Source: Prolixibacteraceae bacterium (GTDB lineage: Bacteria; Bacteroidota; Bacteroidia; Bacteroidales; Prolixibacteraceae). From it: 64,000 nucleotides of DNA. Under the pieces are notes generated by a model. The model searched no databases and was not told the origin of the DNA. It worked only from the letters and a program-made list of their open reading frames with translations. Numbering within the stretch: the stretch's first letter is position 1; every line of letters begins with the position of its first letter. The stretch is taken from contig CP081303.1 of the NCBI GenBank assembly GCA_019720755.1, forward strand, positions 1,922,001-1,986,000, written 5' to 3'. Shown here in pieces: positions 44,606-54,547 of this stretch. The translations under genes and the position numbers were made by a program.

Positions 44606-46747
44606 TTAATAAGAGATAAATTTACCTTTATAATGGACTCCATTCTTCTCTATAGAGTAAAAATAAACCCCATGCCTTGACACTTGAATGGTTAAATGAT
44701 TATCACCTATAGAGATAGAAAGATTTTGTGTTAAGATTTTATTCCCTAAGATGTCATAAACCTTAAAATCTACATCTCCTAGATTCTTTGAACTTCGAAC
44801 ACAGTACTTTCCTGAACTTGATTTTCCTAATGAAAACACCCTCACTTCATTATTATCGCTGTTTACACGAACTGAACTACTTCCTTTATTATAAGAAACT
44901 AATTCTCCTATAAAGAATGCTCCAGATCGACTCATCGGATATGAATTCATCGGAATCATGACACCATTCGAAACATAATATGCAGTATTCGTAATATTAT
45001 CACTGAAATATGGAATATAGTCTTGTCTCCATGATTTACCTTCAAGAGAAACCGATATAATATGGTCTTTTGAAACTTTAAGAGGACTAGCTAAACCAAT
45101 TATTTCTAATTTGTTGAATGTTAATTTTTCTGCCGACAATGAATATTGTGCTATTGGGGTTAAAGTACCAGCATTGATATCAGACATATTATACACTCTA
45201 AAAACAACATTGTCTTCTTTATAACCCTCATAATTAGCTTTGATATACATGGTAACAGAGATTTTTTCTATCATCACATCCTGATCATAAGTAAACCGTT
45301 CACAAATTGCAGAGATAGAAATACTTTCATTGATGTCTGATTTAGCATTACCTTCTCTACTTACATTTAGATTCAACTCATACATATTATCTGAATCTTT
45401 ATTCGGATCATAACCCTCCATTTTACGTATATCTTCATTCCCTACTAACCAATATTTAAGCTGTTTACTTCTTTCATTATAATGGTCGAAGGTATAATAT
45501 AGGCTTGAATAATAATCATCATACGGATTACCACACTTAGATACTCCTCCTATCAGAGAACCAATTATTTTTTTATCATCAAATAGTGCCGAACCCGAAG
45601 AACCACCCTCTGTTGTTCCTAGATTCCATTTCTTAATATGGACCGAACTATTTGCAACTATTCCTTGCCCGTAGTTCCCAAAAGTAGGGGCTTCATGACT
45701 TATAGAGTATTTCTTAACATCTCCAGAAGGATGATGGATACCAACCACATCAGGAGTAAACATTCCTGTAGCATCCCAGCCAGCATAATAAGCGTTATTC
45801 GAAGGAGAAAGTTTCGTATTCATCTCAACCAAACAAAAGTCTAAATCTTCAGCCGTAGCCTTAACGGTCCCTCCATATACAAGATCATAATGAGGACCAT
45901 CAAAGCCACTACATCTATATGATTCATAATTAAAATGGTAATAAGTATTCCTTGCAGTTGCATCTGATGAGATACAATGATTTGCTGTCAAAACATAAGG
46001 AGGCTTTTCCCCACCCTTACTATTAATCAGTGTCCCTGTACAAACATATTCCCCTGAAATAAGCAATCGACACACACTTCTTTTTAGGAGTTGATACTCC
46101 TCATTGTCGGTACAGTTAATATCCACTTGACAGGATCCAGAAACTTTAAATTGTTTCTCTTGAAATGCATTGTCATCAAATTCAGCAAGATTTCTAAATC
46201 CATGTTTTACACTTCCTAATTGAATGTGACACGTCTCCACTCCTAAGTCACTTGGAACATCTAATTCTACGAACAAAGTATCTCCTTTATAAAGACAAGA
46301 TTGAAATCCCCCCATAGAGTTCTCCATACCATTCTGAACAGGATGAAATGTATTCGTTTTATTACCATAAACAAAAAGATGCATGCCCGAGTTAATCTGC
46401 ATCTTTGAAAACTGCATGCTCAGAAACAAGGCATCTTTGGATGCAATTTTCATTAAATAAGCACAACTTTTATCTTCGTAATCAATCTTTGTTGCTTTTC
46501 TAATAAAATTCAAATTAAGCGAGTAAGGAAAAGCTATTTGCAAACGTTTACTCTTCTCCACCGGAAACATCTCTCTCAGATCATGATTATTAAAAAGAGG
46601 CAAAGTTACAGTAAACACTTGTTGATTGGATCGATTCAAAACCATCTTATACTTAGTATAAGGTTTAGGAGTATTGTCTGCCATATTATTTCCGTACAAG
46701 AAAAACACAGAAATCATAAAGACTAATAGGAAGTAGACTTTCTTCAT
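44606..46747 (-). CDS. T9SS-secreted trypsin-like serine protease
   Basis: This 713-residue extracellular protease has a signal peptide, then a propeptide-like region of about 210 residues. A chymotrypsin-fold domain follows with histidine in V-L-T-A-N-H-C-I, aspartate in D-L-D-F-C-L-V-E-M and serine in T-E-G-G-S-S-G-S-A-L-F. The P-Y-V-L-T-A-N-H-C and cysteine pattern resemble lysyl endopeptidases. A beta-rich domain and a type A T9SS sorting domain (V-Y-D-I-L-G-N-K, ending in K-G-K-F-I-S) complete it. The next gene upstream is a close paralogue. Confidence 0.85.
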   Translation of the reverse strand: MKKVYFLLVFMISVFFLYGNNMADNTPKPYTKYKMVLNRSNQQVFTVTLPLFNNHDLREMFPVEKSKRLQIAFPYSLNLNFIRKATKIDYEDKSCAYLMKIASKDALFLSMQFSKMQINSGMHLFVYGNKTNTFHPVQNGMENSMGGFQSCLYKGDTLFVELDVPSDLGVETCHIQLGSVKHGFRNLAEFDDNAFQEKQFKVSGSCQVDINCTDNEEYQLLKRSVCRLLISGEYVCTGTLINSKGGEKPPYVLTANHCISSDATARNTYYHFNYESYRCSGFDGPHYDLVYGGTVKATAEDLDFCLVEMNTKLSPSNNAYYAGWDATGMFTPDVVGIHHPSGDVKKYSISHEAPTFGNYGQGIVANSSVHIKKWNLGTTEGGSSGSALFDDKKIIGSLIGGVSKCGNPYDDYYSSLYYTFDHYNERSKQLKYWLVGNEDIRKMEGYDPNKDSDNMYELNLNVSREGNAKSDINESISISAICERFTYDQDVMIEKISVTMYIKANYEGYKEDNVVFRVYNMSDINAGTLTPIAQYSLSAEKLTFNKLEIIGLASPLKVSKDHIISVSLEGKSWRQDYIPYFSDNITNTAYYVSNGVMIPMNSYPMSRSGAFFIGELVSYNKGSSSVRVNSDNNEVRVFSLGKSSSGKYCVRSSKNLGDVDFKVYDILGNKILTQNLSISIGDNHLTIQVSRHGVYFYSIEKNGVHYKGKFISY

Positions 46748-47062
46748 AGGACTATTTTAAGAGTTATCTACTTAAATGCACACAATAACATTCTCATAAA
46801 CACGAATATAATTCATACCTAGGGATGAAACTTCTTTGAGTCTATGAAAAAGCAAAAAACACAATATTACACGAAGGACTAGTGTTTATCATTGATATTA
46901 ATCGACATAAAAACAGATATTGTTTTGAATAAAAACATCCTAGCTAAGAAGATTGTTTATTTCTCAAAAATTATCTCACATAAAACACACTCACTTACAA
47001 TCTCATATTAATTTCCTTATTATTAATAACGAAGATGGTAAAAGAACACTTATAAGCAAAGT
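46748..47062. other. intergenic region between the two proteases
   Basis: These 315 AT-rich bp separate the tandem proteases. No terminator or promoter could be identified with confidence. Confidence 0.4.
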
Positions 47063-49183
47063 CTAAAACATCACCATTTTACCTTTAAAATTAAGGTGTT
47101 CATTTCGAAGACTAAAGAGATATATTCCAGAAGGAAGATCATCGATCACCAAGGAAGTCTCTCCAGAAGAGATTAGAAGCTGTTTCACCTCTAACTTGTT
47201 ACCCAGTATATCATATATTGATAAAGTTGCAAGTCCATAATCATTCTGACTTTGTATGCGATAGTGACCTGGGAGATTTTGTCCTTCAGGGAAAATTTTG
47301 ATCGCAATAGAATCCTGTATTTGAATTGCAGTCTTCATTTTATTTGGATGACTTATAATCTCTCCAATAAAAAAAGAAGAAGCACAATGAACAGGGCTTG
47401 CACTCATTGGAAAAAACTCCTCTCCTAACTTAAAATATGCAGTATTTTCAGTTTCTTTCTTTTGCGCACTGTAATATAATGAAAGATAATCTTGCCAATT
47501 CTCTCCTTCTATAGAAAGAACGACCATATGGTCTTTATCCATTTTCAAAGGAGACGGTAATTTAATTATCATAGACTTATCCTTTTGAACAAGACTTGCC
47601 AAGAAACTAAAGTTACGTACAGGATGAAATAGATCATTCATATTATAGAAAGTGGCAACAATTCGATGATCAGAGAGTTTACTAAACTCACTTCCAACAA
47701 AAAAATTAAGGGATAGATAATGAACCGAAACAGGAGTACTATATTGAAACCGTTCCCCGACAGCTTCAACAGGCCTAAGGTCTCCATAATCATGACGATA
47801 ATCACCAAAAGGATCTATATTAAGATTCAGTTCGGAAATCGTGTTTGCATCCTCTTGAGGATCATAACCCTCCATCGATCTTATATCTGCTCCATTAGAC
47901 AACCAATACTTAAGCTGCATATTTTTTTCAGGGAAATGGTCATAAGTATAAAAAAGACTAGTATAATAATCATAATTAGGCGACACACAAGTTGCAGCAC
48001 CTCCAATCAAAGAACCTATTACTTTCTTATTATCAAAAAGAGCACCTCCTGAAGAACCACCCTCAGTAACCCCAAGGTTCCACTTCTTAATTAAGATAGA
48101 ACTGTTCTGAACAGTCTTATCGTCAAACTGAGAAAAAGATGGAGTGGCTTGACTTACACTCAATTTCTTCACATCTCCCTTAGGGTGATGAATAGCATAT
48201 ACCATATCAGTCAAGTTACCTGTTGCATCCCATCCTGCATAATATGGCTCAGTAAAAGGAGAAGGATTGCCATTCATCTCGACTAAAGAAAAATCTAAGT
48301 CGATGGAAGTAGAACGTAGAAGGGAACCTCTAATAAGGTTGTAAGTAGGCCCCTCTAAACCGTTACAAGTATAAGATTCATAATTGAAGTGAAAGATTGC
48401 ATTTGCAGCTTCAGTCTCATCTTGAATACAATGATTTGCAGTTAAGACATATGGTGGTTTCTCAACACCACGACTATTCATTAGAGTTCCTGTACAAACA
48501 TGTGATCCTGAAATAAACACTCGACATACACTTCGTTTTAATAGCTGGTACTCTGAATTAGAAGAGCAGTTAATATCCACCTCACAAGACTCAGAATCTC
48601 CAAAACTCTTTCTTCTTGTCTCTGCCGGCTTTATATCACCAAAAGGTCGAAATCCATGATTTACATTCTCGATTATAAGTTCTGCGTTAAGTTCTTTAAT
48701 ATCATTGGGAACGTCAAGTTCAACAAACAAAGTATCTCCTCGATAAATATCTGATTGAAAACCGCCCAAAGCATTGTCCATTCCTGATTGTATCGGATAA
48801 TAAGAAGTAGTTTTATTACCATAAACAAAAAGAGTTGCCCCTGATGGGATTTTCATCTTGGAAAAATTCAGACTCATAAAAAGCGCATCTTTAGAGACAA
48901 ACTTTAAAATATAAACTCTTGAGTGGTTGTCAAAATCAACTTTCGTTGCATGAGAAAGAAAGTCGATATTTACATAATTGGGAAATGCAACCTGTAGTCT
49001 GCTCCCTTTCTCTTCAGGAAACTTTTCTAGCAGTCGCTCATTATTTCTTTCAGGCAAAGAATACACTTGAATATCATCAGCTAATGAATGCTTCAAATAC
49101 GGAATATTATTTGCTTGCACCTCAAAAAGACAGACCAAAACAAATATTAAGCTACTGAAAAGAGAGATAAAAAAAAACTTCAT
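47063..49183 (-). CDS. T9SS-secreted trypsin-like serine protease, tandem paralogue
   Basis: The ATG at 49183 is chosen because it opens a signal peptide (M-K-F-F-F-I-S-L-F-S-S-L-I-F-V-L-V); a longer reading from 49255 adds 24 residues without purpose. The layout equals the downstream protease: propeptide, triad in V-L-T-A-N-H-C-I, D-L-D-F-S-L-V-E-M and T-E-G-G-S-S-G-G-A-L-F, beta domain, and T9SS sorting domain with I-Y-D-I-L-G-N-K and a final K-G-K-M-V. Long identical stretches such as E-Y-Q-L-L-K-R-S-V-C-R show duplication. Both are likely secreted scavenging or processing proteases. Confidence 0.85.
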   Translation of the reverse strand: MKFFFISLFSSLIFVLVCLFEVQANNIPYLKHSLADDIQVYSLPERNNERLLEKFPEEKGSRLQVAFPNYVNIDFLSHATKVDFDNHSRVYILKFVSKDALFMSLNFSKMKIPSGATLFVYGNKTTSYYPIQSGMDNALGGFQSDIYRGDTLFVELDVPNDIKELNAELIIENVNHGFRPFGDIKPAETRRKSFGDSESCEVDINCSSNSEYQLLKRSVCRVFISGSHVCTGTLMNSRGVEKPPYVLTANHCIQDETEAANAIFHFNYESYTCNGLEGPTYNLIRGSLLRSTSIDLDFSLVEMNGNPSPFTEPYYAGWDATGNLTDMVYAIHHPKGDVKKLSVSQATPSFSQFDDKTVQNSSILIKKWNLGVTEGGSSGGALFDNKKVIGSLIGGAATCVSPNYDYYTSLFYTYDHFPEKNMQLKYWLSNGADIRSMEGYDPQEDANTISELNLNIDPFGDYRHDYGDLRPVEAVGERFQYSTPVSVHYLSLNFFVGSEFSKLSDHRIVATFYNMNDLFHPVRNFSFLASLVQKDKSMIIKLPSPLKMDKDHMVVLSIEGENWQDYLSLYYSAQKKETENTAYFKLGEEFFPMSASPVHCASSFFIGEIISHPNKMKTAIQIQDSIAIKIFPEGQNLPGHYRIQSQNDYGLATLSIYDILGNKLEVKQLLISSGETSLVIDDLPSGIYLFSLRNEHLNFKGKMVMF

Positions 49184-49693
49184 ACAACAAATATCATTTT
49201 CAACATAGAAATTATAAATACAAGATAGTACTCTTAATGATAATAAAAGCAACATTTAAGGACATGATTGCTTAATTTTAGTTAATCCATATAAATCCTA
49301 GAGATAAAATAAATACCCCATTCAAATCAATGTGGATAAATTTCACTGAATCATCCACGACCTTAATAAAGGACTATAGGGGATCTGACACCACTTCAAA
49401 AAAGACTATCCTAAACATCTATCTTTCAAAATTTATTCAATCGAAGAGAAGATCTTCACCTTGACATTCCTGCCTCTTGACATTAAGAAAACGAATTAGG
49501 CTAGGTCTATTATGGGAGGAGATTCAGGAAATAGACGAAGTAACATAAAATGGTTTCATCAAATAAAAACTATTTATTTGAGGCCACGAACGATCAAAAT
49601 TTGAATCCGTCAACACATAAAGTAAAAAGACACATATAAAAAAAGGGTTCTATCCACAAGATAAAACCCTTTAATAATATCATTTAAAAAGAA
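49184..49693. other. intergenic region between protease and nfnB
   Basis: These 510 bp hold the upstream region of the protease gene and the nfnB terminator (49638-49674). No other feature is seen. Confidence 0.45.
49638..49674 (-). terminator. rho-independent terminator of the nfn operon
   Basis: On the minus strand a stem pairing AAAGGGTT(T)TATC with GATA(G)AACCCTTT, with one mismatch and a 5-nt loop, runs into seven T residues, 20 bp after the nfnB stop. Confidence 0.85.
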
Positions 49694-51148
49694 CTACTTC
49701 TGCAAATAGGTATCCATTGATTCAGCAGCTTTACGACCATCACCCATAGCAAGGATCACTGTTGCACCACCACGAACAATATCACCACCAGCGAAAACCT
49801 CTTTCACATCAGACTGCATATTATCTTCTCCAACAATAACAGTTCCCCATTTAGAAGTTCGTATAGATGGCAAACAAGAAGGAATAAGAGGATTTGGAGA
49901 TACACCAACAGAGACAATTACAAGATCGATATCTATCACTTCAAATTTACCTTCAATAGGAATAGGTTTACGACGTCCACTTTCGTCTGCTTCACCAAGT
50001 TCCATGACTTGAAGTTTCATCGATTTTACTCGACCATTTTCGTCACCGAAATATGCCACAGGGTTATGAAGACACATAAACTCAACGCCCTCTTCAATAG
50101 CATGGTTCACCTCTTCCACACGAGCAGGAATCTCTTCCATCGAACGGCGATATACAATCATTGCTTTTTCTGCACCAAGTCTTTTCGCAGTACGTACAGA
50201 GTCCATTGCAGTATTTCCTCCACCAATGATAGCAACTCTTTTGCCTCTTAAAACTGGAGTTTCAGAATTATCCTGATATGCACCCATCAAATTCACTCGA
50301 GTCAAGTATTCATTTGCAGAAAAGACCCCATTAAGATTCTCTCCAGGAATATTCATAAAACGAGGTAATCCTGCCCCACTACCGACGAAGAAGGCCTCGA
50401 ATCCCTGCTCTCTCAGGTCATCAAAAGAAGCTGTTCTTCCAACCACAAAGTTCGTTTCAAAACGAACTCCAAGTTTACGAAGATTGTCGATCTCATGCTC
50501 AACAATATCATTTGGAAGACGAAACTCAGGAATACCATATTTTAAAACACCACCTATCTCATGTAATGCTTCAAAAACGGTAACCTCATACCCTCTTTTA
50601 ATCATGTCACCAGCAAAAGATAACGATGCAGGTCCAGAACCTACAGCGGCCACTTTATGTCCATTTTTCTTTATGGATGGCAACGTAATTTGATCTGCAT
50701 GATCGCGAGCATAATCAGCAGCAAAACGTTCTAAGTAACCAATCGCTACTGCAGGCTTTTTCATTTTTAAAGTATAGAAACAGTTCGCTTCACACTGTTT
50801 CTCCTGAGGACATACTCGACCACATACAGCAGGCAAAGCACTTTTATCTTTTAACGTAGCCGAAGCCTCAATAAAATCACCTTTTTCTACCTCCTTAACA
50901 AATTTAGGAATATTGATTCCAACAGGACAACCAGAAATACAAGTAGGATTTGCACAGTCCATACAACGTATTGCCTCTTTCTGTGCAGCTTCCATCGAAA
51001 GGCCACAATTGACCTCTACTTCTTGATGTAGAACTCTGACACTAGGGGCAACCTCTGGCATTATGACTCTTTCTAAAGAGACACGATCTTTATTTTTATA
51101 TTTTTTACGAAGCGCTTCTCTCCACGCTTCTGATCTATCTAACAACAT
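49694..51148 (-). CDS. nfnB: NfnB, large subunit of the ferredoxin-dependent NAD(P) transhydrogenase
   Basis: This 484-residue flavoprotein is homologous to the glutamate synthase small subunit. The N-terminal domain binds two 4Fe-4S clusters through C-M-D-C-A-N-P-T-C-I-S-G-C-P and C-G-R-V-C-P-Q-E-K-Q-C. FAD and NADPH sites follow (G-S-G-P-A-S-L-S-F-A-G and G-G-G-N-T-A-M-D). With NfnA it forms the electron-bifurcating enzyme coupling NADPH, NADH and ferredoxin. The adjacent NfnA gene, rather than gltB, supports Nfn over glutamate synthase. The gap between them is 26 bp. Confidence 0.88.
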   Translation of the reverse strand: MLLDRSEAWREALRKKYKNKDRVSLERVIMPEVAPSVRVLHQEVEVNCGLSMEAAQKEAIRCMDCANPTCISGCPVGINIPKFVKEVEKGDFIEASATLKDKSALPAVCGRVCPQEKQCEANCFYTLKMKKPAVAIGYLERFAADYARDHADQITLPSIKKNGHKVAAVGSGPASLSFAGDMIKRGYEVTVFEALHEIGGVLKYGIPEFRLPNDIVEHEIDNLRKLGVRFETNFVVGRTASFDDLREQGFEAFFVGSGAGLPRFMNIPGENLNGVFSANEYLTRVNLMGAYQDNSETPVLRGKRVAIIGGGNTAMDSVRTAKRLGAEKAMIVYRRSMEEIPARVEEVNHAIEEGVEFMCLHNPVAYFGDENGRVKSMKLQVMELGEADESGRRKPIPIEGKFEVIDIDLVIVSVGVSPNPLIPSCLPSIRTSKWGTVIVGEDNMQSDVKEVFAGGDIVRGGATVILAMGDGRKAAESMDTYLQK

Positions 51149-51174
51149 GGGCTTAATTAAATTGAAATTGGGGA

Positions 51175-51981
51175 TTAATCAACAGGGACTTTTTCCTCTT
51201 TGACATAGCTTTTAAGACGCATCATCATCTCATCAAAATCCACTTGGTGGGCGTCAAATTCTGGGCCATCAACACATGTAAACTTAGTTTTACCCCCTAC
51301 TGTAACTCGACAAGCACCACACATTCCTGTCCCATCAACCATCATAGCATTTAAGCTTGCTTGAGTTGGAATATCATACTCTTTAGTGAGTTTTGCAGCA
51401 AATTTCATCATGATTGCAGGACCAATAACAATAGTTTCATCCACTTTCTCACGATCCAAGACACGCTTCATACCTTCAGTAATCAGCCCTTTTTGTCCTA
51501 AAGAACCGTCATCGGTCATAATAATTAATTCATCAGACCATTTCTCCATCTCTTCACGTAAGATAACAAGTTCTTCTGATCTTGCAGCAATAACTGAAAC
51601 GACACGGTTCCCTGCCCTTTTAAAACCTTCTACAATCGGTAAAAGAGGAGCTACTCCAACACCACCACCACATGCTAAAACCGTACCAACATTATGGATA
51701 TCAGTAGGGCGTCCTAGTGGACCAACTAAATCAGTTATGTAATCACCAATTTCTAAATCGGCTAATTTCTTAGAACTTGCACCAACAATCTGAGCAACAA
51801 TGCGAATAGTACCTTTATCAATATCAGCACCAGCAATAGTTAGAGGGATTCTCTCCCCTTTTTCTCCGACACGGAGGATTATGAAGTTACCAGGTTTTCT
51901 TGATTTGGCAATCAGGGGGGCTTCAATTTCAAAAGCAACCACTTTTTCCGAGAAAAATTCTTTGCCTATAATTTTATTCAT
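51175..51981 (-). CDS. nfnA: NfnA, small subunit (PyrK-like FAD/NAD-binding protein)
   Basis: This 268-residue protein of the ferredoxin-reductase fold has an N-terminal FAD barrel with G-E-R-I-P-L-T-I-A, a nucleotide-binding domain starting A-C-G-G-G-V-G-V-A-P-L, and a 2Fe-2S loop D-G-T-G-M-C-G-A-C-R with a later cysteine in F-T-C-V-D-G-P-E. This is the NADH-side subunit in Nfn. It is the first gene of the two-gene operon. A TATTTTTG box on the minus strand (52053-52060) may be its promoter, though the -33 element is not at standard spacing. Confidence 0.88.
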   Translation of the reverse strand: MNKIIGKEFFSEKVVAFEIEAPLIAKSRKPGNFIILRVGEKGERIPLTIAGADIDKGTIRIVAQIVGASSKKLADLEIGDYITDLVGPLGRPTDIHNVGTVLACGGGVGVAPLLPIVEGFKRAGNRVVSVIAARSEELVILREEMEKWSDELIIMTDDGSLGQKGLITEGMKRVLDREKVDETIVIGPAIMMKFAAKLTKEYDIPTQASLNAMMVDGTGMCGACRVTVGGKTKFTCVDGPEFDAHQVDFDEMMMRLKSYVKEEKVPVD

Positions 51982-52706
51982 TCTCTTTTTTCGTTAAATT
52001 ATGGTCTATTTTTAACGTATGAAATAGGCCATGTTTTACTCAAACAATATTGCAAAAATAACATTTAAATAAACAGGATTAGATAACAACCCTTCATGGA
52101 ATAATTCTAAATTATGAGATGATCATCATTATAGTTTTAAACAAAACCACCCCATTTAATGATAAGTTCGTATTATAAAGCAATGAAATCACACGAAACA
52201 TTGGTAATCTCCTATTCTCATTCAATAAGAGAGAGACTCAGTTCGCAAGTATCAATAAAGTTAAATAGAGAAATGGACTATCTCACATACTCTCATTAGA
52301 ATACAGCTCATTATAAATATCTAAAGTAAAACATCTACTCAAAGATTGTGCGAATATAGATTGTATCTTCAAGAAGAAAAACGACCAATCGAAATCATAA
52401 AGAGAACCTTCTAGGGACATCCATAGTCATATAATTTTAGGTCATATATCTTTTTTTAGGTAGTTTTGTAGAAAGCATATACCATAAAATGAAACACAAC
52501 AAACAAACAAATATGAGCACTAGATGTCCTTAGAGACCTCCATCAATTAGTCCTTTCAATTTCGCTTTCTTCTCTAAAACACATACAACAGAGCATAAAC
52601 CAGAACCTCAACCTGTAATAATTAAAACTTAATAACATTATCGCTTGTTATTTTAACAGTTGCATAAATAAAACGGCACTACATTTGTTTAGCAAAATAG
52701 AGAAAC
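51982..52706. other. 725-bp intergenic region upstream of nfnA and the TPR-LuxR gene
   Basis: This divergent region holds a possible nfnA -7 box (52053-52060, minus) and the TPR-LuxR promoter (52660-52687, plus). The rest is AT-rich with no gene, RNA or repeat that I can recognise. Confidence 0.45.
52660..52687 (+). promoter_or_regulatory. promoter of the TPR-LuxR gene
   Basis: TTG (52660-52662) and TACATTTG (52680-52687) are 17 bp apart and fit TTG/TAnnTTTG. The start codon lies 19 bp downstream. Confidence 0.55.
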
Positions 52707-54485
52707 ATGATTAATGATATCACTACAATGATTAAAAAAGGAATAACAAAGCAATCGATTCTTTATCTATCTTTTTTTGGATTTATTCTTTTTTCAAATA
52801 TCCTCCGTGCACAACCGAGCGAGAATATTCCGACCTCTTTGCAGGAGTCTTTTCAGAAATATGAGACACTAAAAAAGAATAATCCTTACCAGGCGGTGAG
52901 CATGATGAAGGAAGCAGCCAACCTCGATATAATTCAAAATAACAATAAAGTAAAGTCATCAATCTATAATCGTATAGGAAACATATATCTTGAATTAAAG
53001 ATATATCCTCTTGCAATGGATGCATACTTTGAATCACTAAAATATATCAATCTTGCGAAAGATGAAAATGGAAAAGCCTACTGCTTAAATGATATTGGAA
53101 ATGTATACTATGCATTAAACAATTTTCAGCTACCTCAGAAATACTACCAACAGTCTCTTGAAATTTTTGAGAAGCTAAAAGATAATTATGGAATAGCAGT
53201 GGCCTGCAATAACCTTGGGATGGTTGCTTTAAAAACACAGAAATACGAGAAAGCACTATCATTCTATAAAAGAGCATTAGTCATTAGAAAACAAAATAAT
53301 AACCTAGGATTAATCGGCCACTCTAAACTTCTTATTGCCCAAGTATTCCTAGAACAAGGATATTTCGAAAAGGCAATTAACTATATGAAAGAAGCTCGAC
53401 AAATGTATGCTAGAGACAGAGAGCCTGAAAATGTAGCAACAGCTGATTTTCAACTGGGTAAAGCCTATTTTTTATATAAGAAATATCCAGAGTCTTTACA
53501 CTTCTATGAAAGTGCACTAAATCTTTACACATTAAAACAGCAGCATTTAGAAGTTGGAAATACAACATTAGAGATCGCGGCCTGTTATGAGAATCTTGAT
53601 AAATATAAGCAAGCGGAGGAGAGTGCTCAAAGAGCCAATATCCTTTTTGAAAGTTACAAACTTAAAAGTCGTAAACTTGATGCAATTCTATTTCTTTCAA
53701 AATTATATTTAAAACAAAACAGATACAAAGAAGCAGCTAAATATCAAACGGAATATATTAACCTCGAAAAGTTAATAGAGACAGAAAACAGCCGTTCAGA
53801 ATTCTCGAAGCTACTCTATAGTATTGATGCATTCAAAGAGACTCAGGAGATCAAACAACTACGTGTAATTAATAGTCAACAAACATTGCGTACTCGACTT
53901 CTATTAGTTCTATTTCTTATATCTATTTTATTCATCATCTATTTCATTATCTCTTTTAATCAAAAGAGAAAACAACAGCAACTGATGAATAACAAGACCA
54001 AAGAGATTGCCTCTCTAGAGTTATACAAGAAAGAACAAGAGAATGAACGATTAAATAGAGAGTTGAATTTTAGAAATAATGAGCTTGCATCCAAAGCAAT
54101 ATCCATGGTGAAGACCAATGAATTTATTGATGAAATCATTAAGCTTCTTCAACAACTCATCATCCCTAAAACAGCCCAGAAGAGTATTAATCAGATCATA
54201 GACAAACTAAACTTCTTTAAGAAAGACGATGGATGGAAAGAGTTTGAAGTTCGTTTTGAAAAAGTTCATAGTGATTTCTATCGCAATATCGAAAAAAGTC
54301 ATCCCAATCTCACACCAAACGAACGTAAAATATGTGCTTTCTTACGTTTAAATATGACGACCAAAGAGATTAGTGCTCTGACTTATAAGAGTGCTAAAAG
54401 CATTGACGTTGCAAGATCTCGTTTACGTAAGAAGATGGATCTGCCCCGTGATGAAAACTTAATTACATATTTATCGCAGTTTTAA
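52707..54485 (+). CDS. TPR protein with transmembrane helix and LuxR-type HTH
   Basis: This 592-residue regulator has a signal-like hydrophobic segment near residues 15-33 and about six tetratricopeptide repeats (first clear one N-R-I-G-N-I-Y-L-E-L-K-I-Y-P-L-A). A transmembrane helix sits near residues 394-414 (L-L-L-V-L-F-L-I-S-I-L-F-I-I-Y), then a coiled coil, then a C-terminal HTH with L-T-P-N-E-R-K-I-C-A-F-L-R-L-N-M-T-T-K-E-I. Such Bacteroidota proteins sense an envelope signal with the periplasmic TPRs and bind DNA on the cytoplasmic side. The ATG 21 bp downstream is a possible alternative start. Confidence 0.85.
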   Translation: MINDITTMIKKGITKQSILYLSFFGFILFSNILRAQPSENIPTSLQESFQKYETLKKNNPYQAVSMMKEAANLDIIQNNNKVKSSIYNRIGNIYLELKIYPLAMDAYFESLKYINLAKDENGKAYCLNDIGNVYYALNNFQLPQKYYQQSLEIFEKLKDNYGIAVACNNLGMVALKTQKYEKALSFYKRALVIRKQNNNLGLIGHSKLLIAQVFLEQGYFEKAINYMKEARQMYARDREPENVATADFQLGKAYFLYKKYPESLHFYESALNLYTLKQQHLEVGNTTLEIAACYENLDKYKQAEESAQRANILFESYKLKSRKLDAILFLSKLYLKQNRYKEAAKYQTEYINLEKLIETENSRSEFSKLLYSIDAFKETQEIKQLRVINSQQTLRTRLLLVLFLISILFIIYFIISFNQKRKQQQLMNNKTKEIASLELYKKEQENERLNRELNFRNNELASKAISMVKTNEFIDEIIKLLQQLIIPKTAQKSINQIIDKLNFFKKDDGWKEFEVRFEKVHSDFYRNIEKSHPNLTPNERKICAFLRLNMTTKEISALTYKSAKSIDVARSRLRKKMDLPRDENLITYLSQF

Positions 54486-54503
54486 TTTTTATACTACTTT
54501 TAG

Positions 54504-54536
54504 AAACGCAAAGCTTATGAAAAGTTTTGCGTTTTT
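54504..54536 (+). terminator. rho-independent terminator of the TPR-LuxR gene
   Basis: The stem AAACGCAAAGCTT pairs with AAGTTTTGCGTTT through one G-T pair and is followed by a T-tract. The next start codon is 12 bp further on. Confidence 0.8.
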
Positions 54537-54547
54537 AATTAAAGCTT

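Noticed and set aside
47720-48052. Antisense 110-codon frame inside the second protease
   Set aside because: It overlaps the protease catalytic region and lacks any feature of a real protein.
49694-51148. Glutamate synthase small subunit (gltD)
   Set aside because: The family resemblance is real, but the partner gene is the PyrK-like NfnA, not the large glutamate synthase subunit.
51386-51742. Antisense 118-codon frame inside nfnA
   Set aside because: It is a shadow of a well-supported gene; the serine-rich product has no motif.
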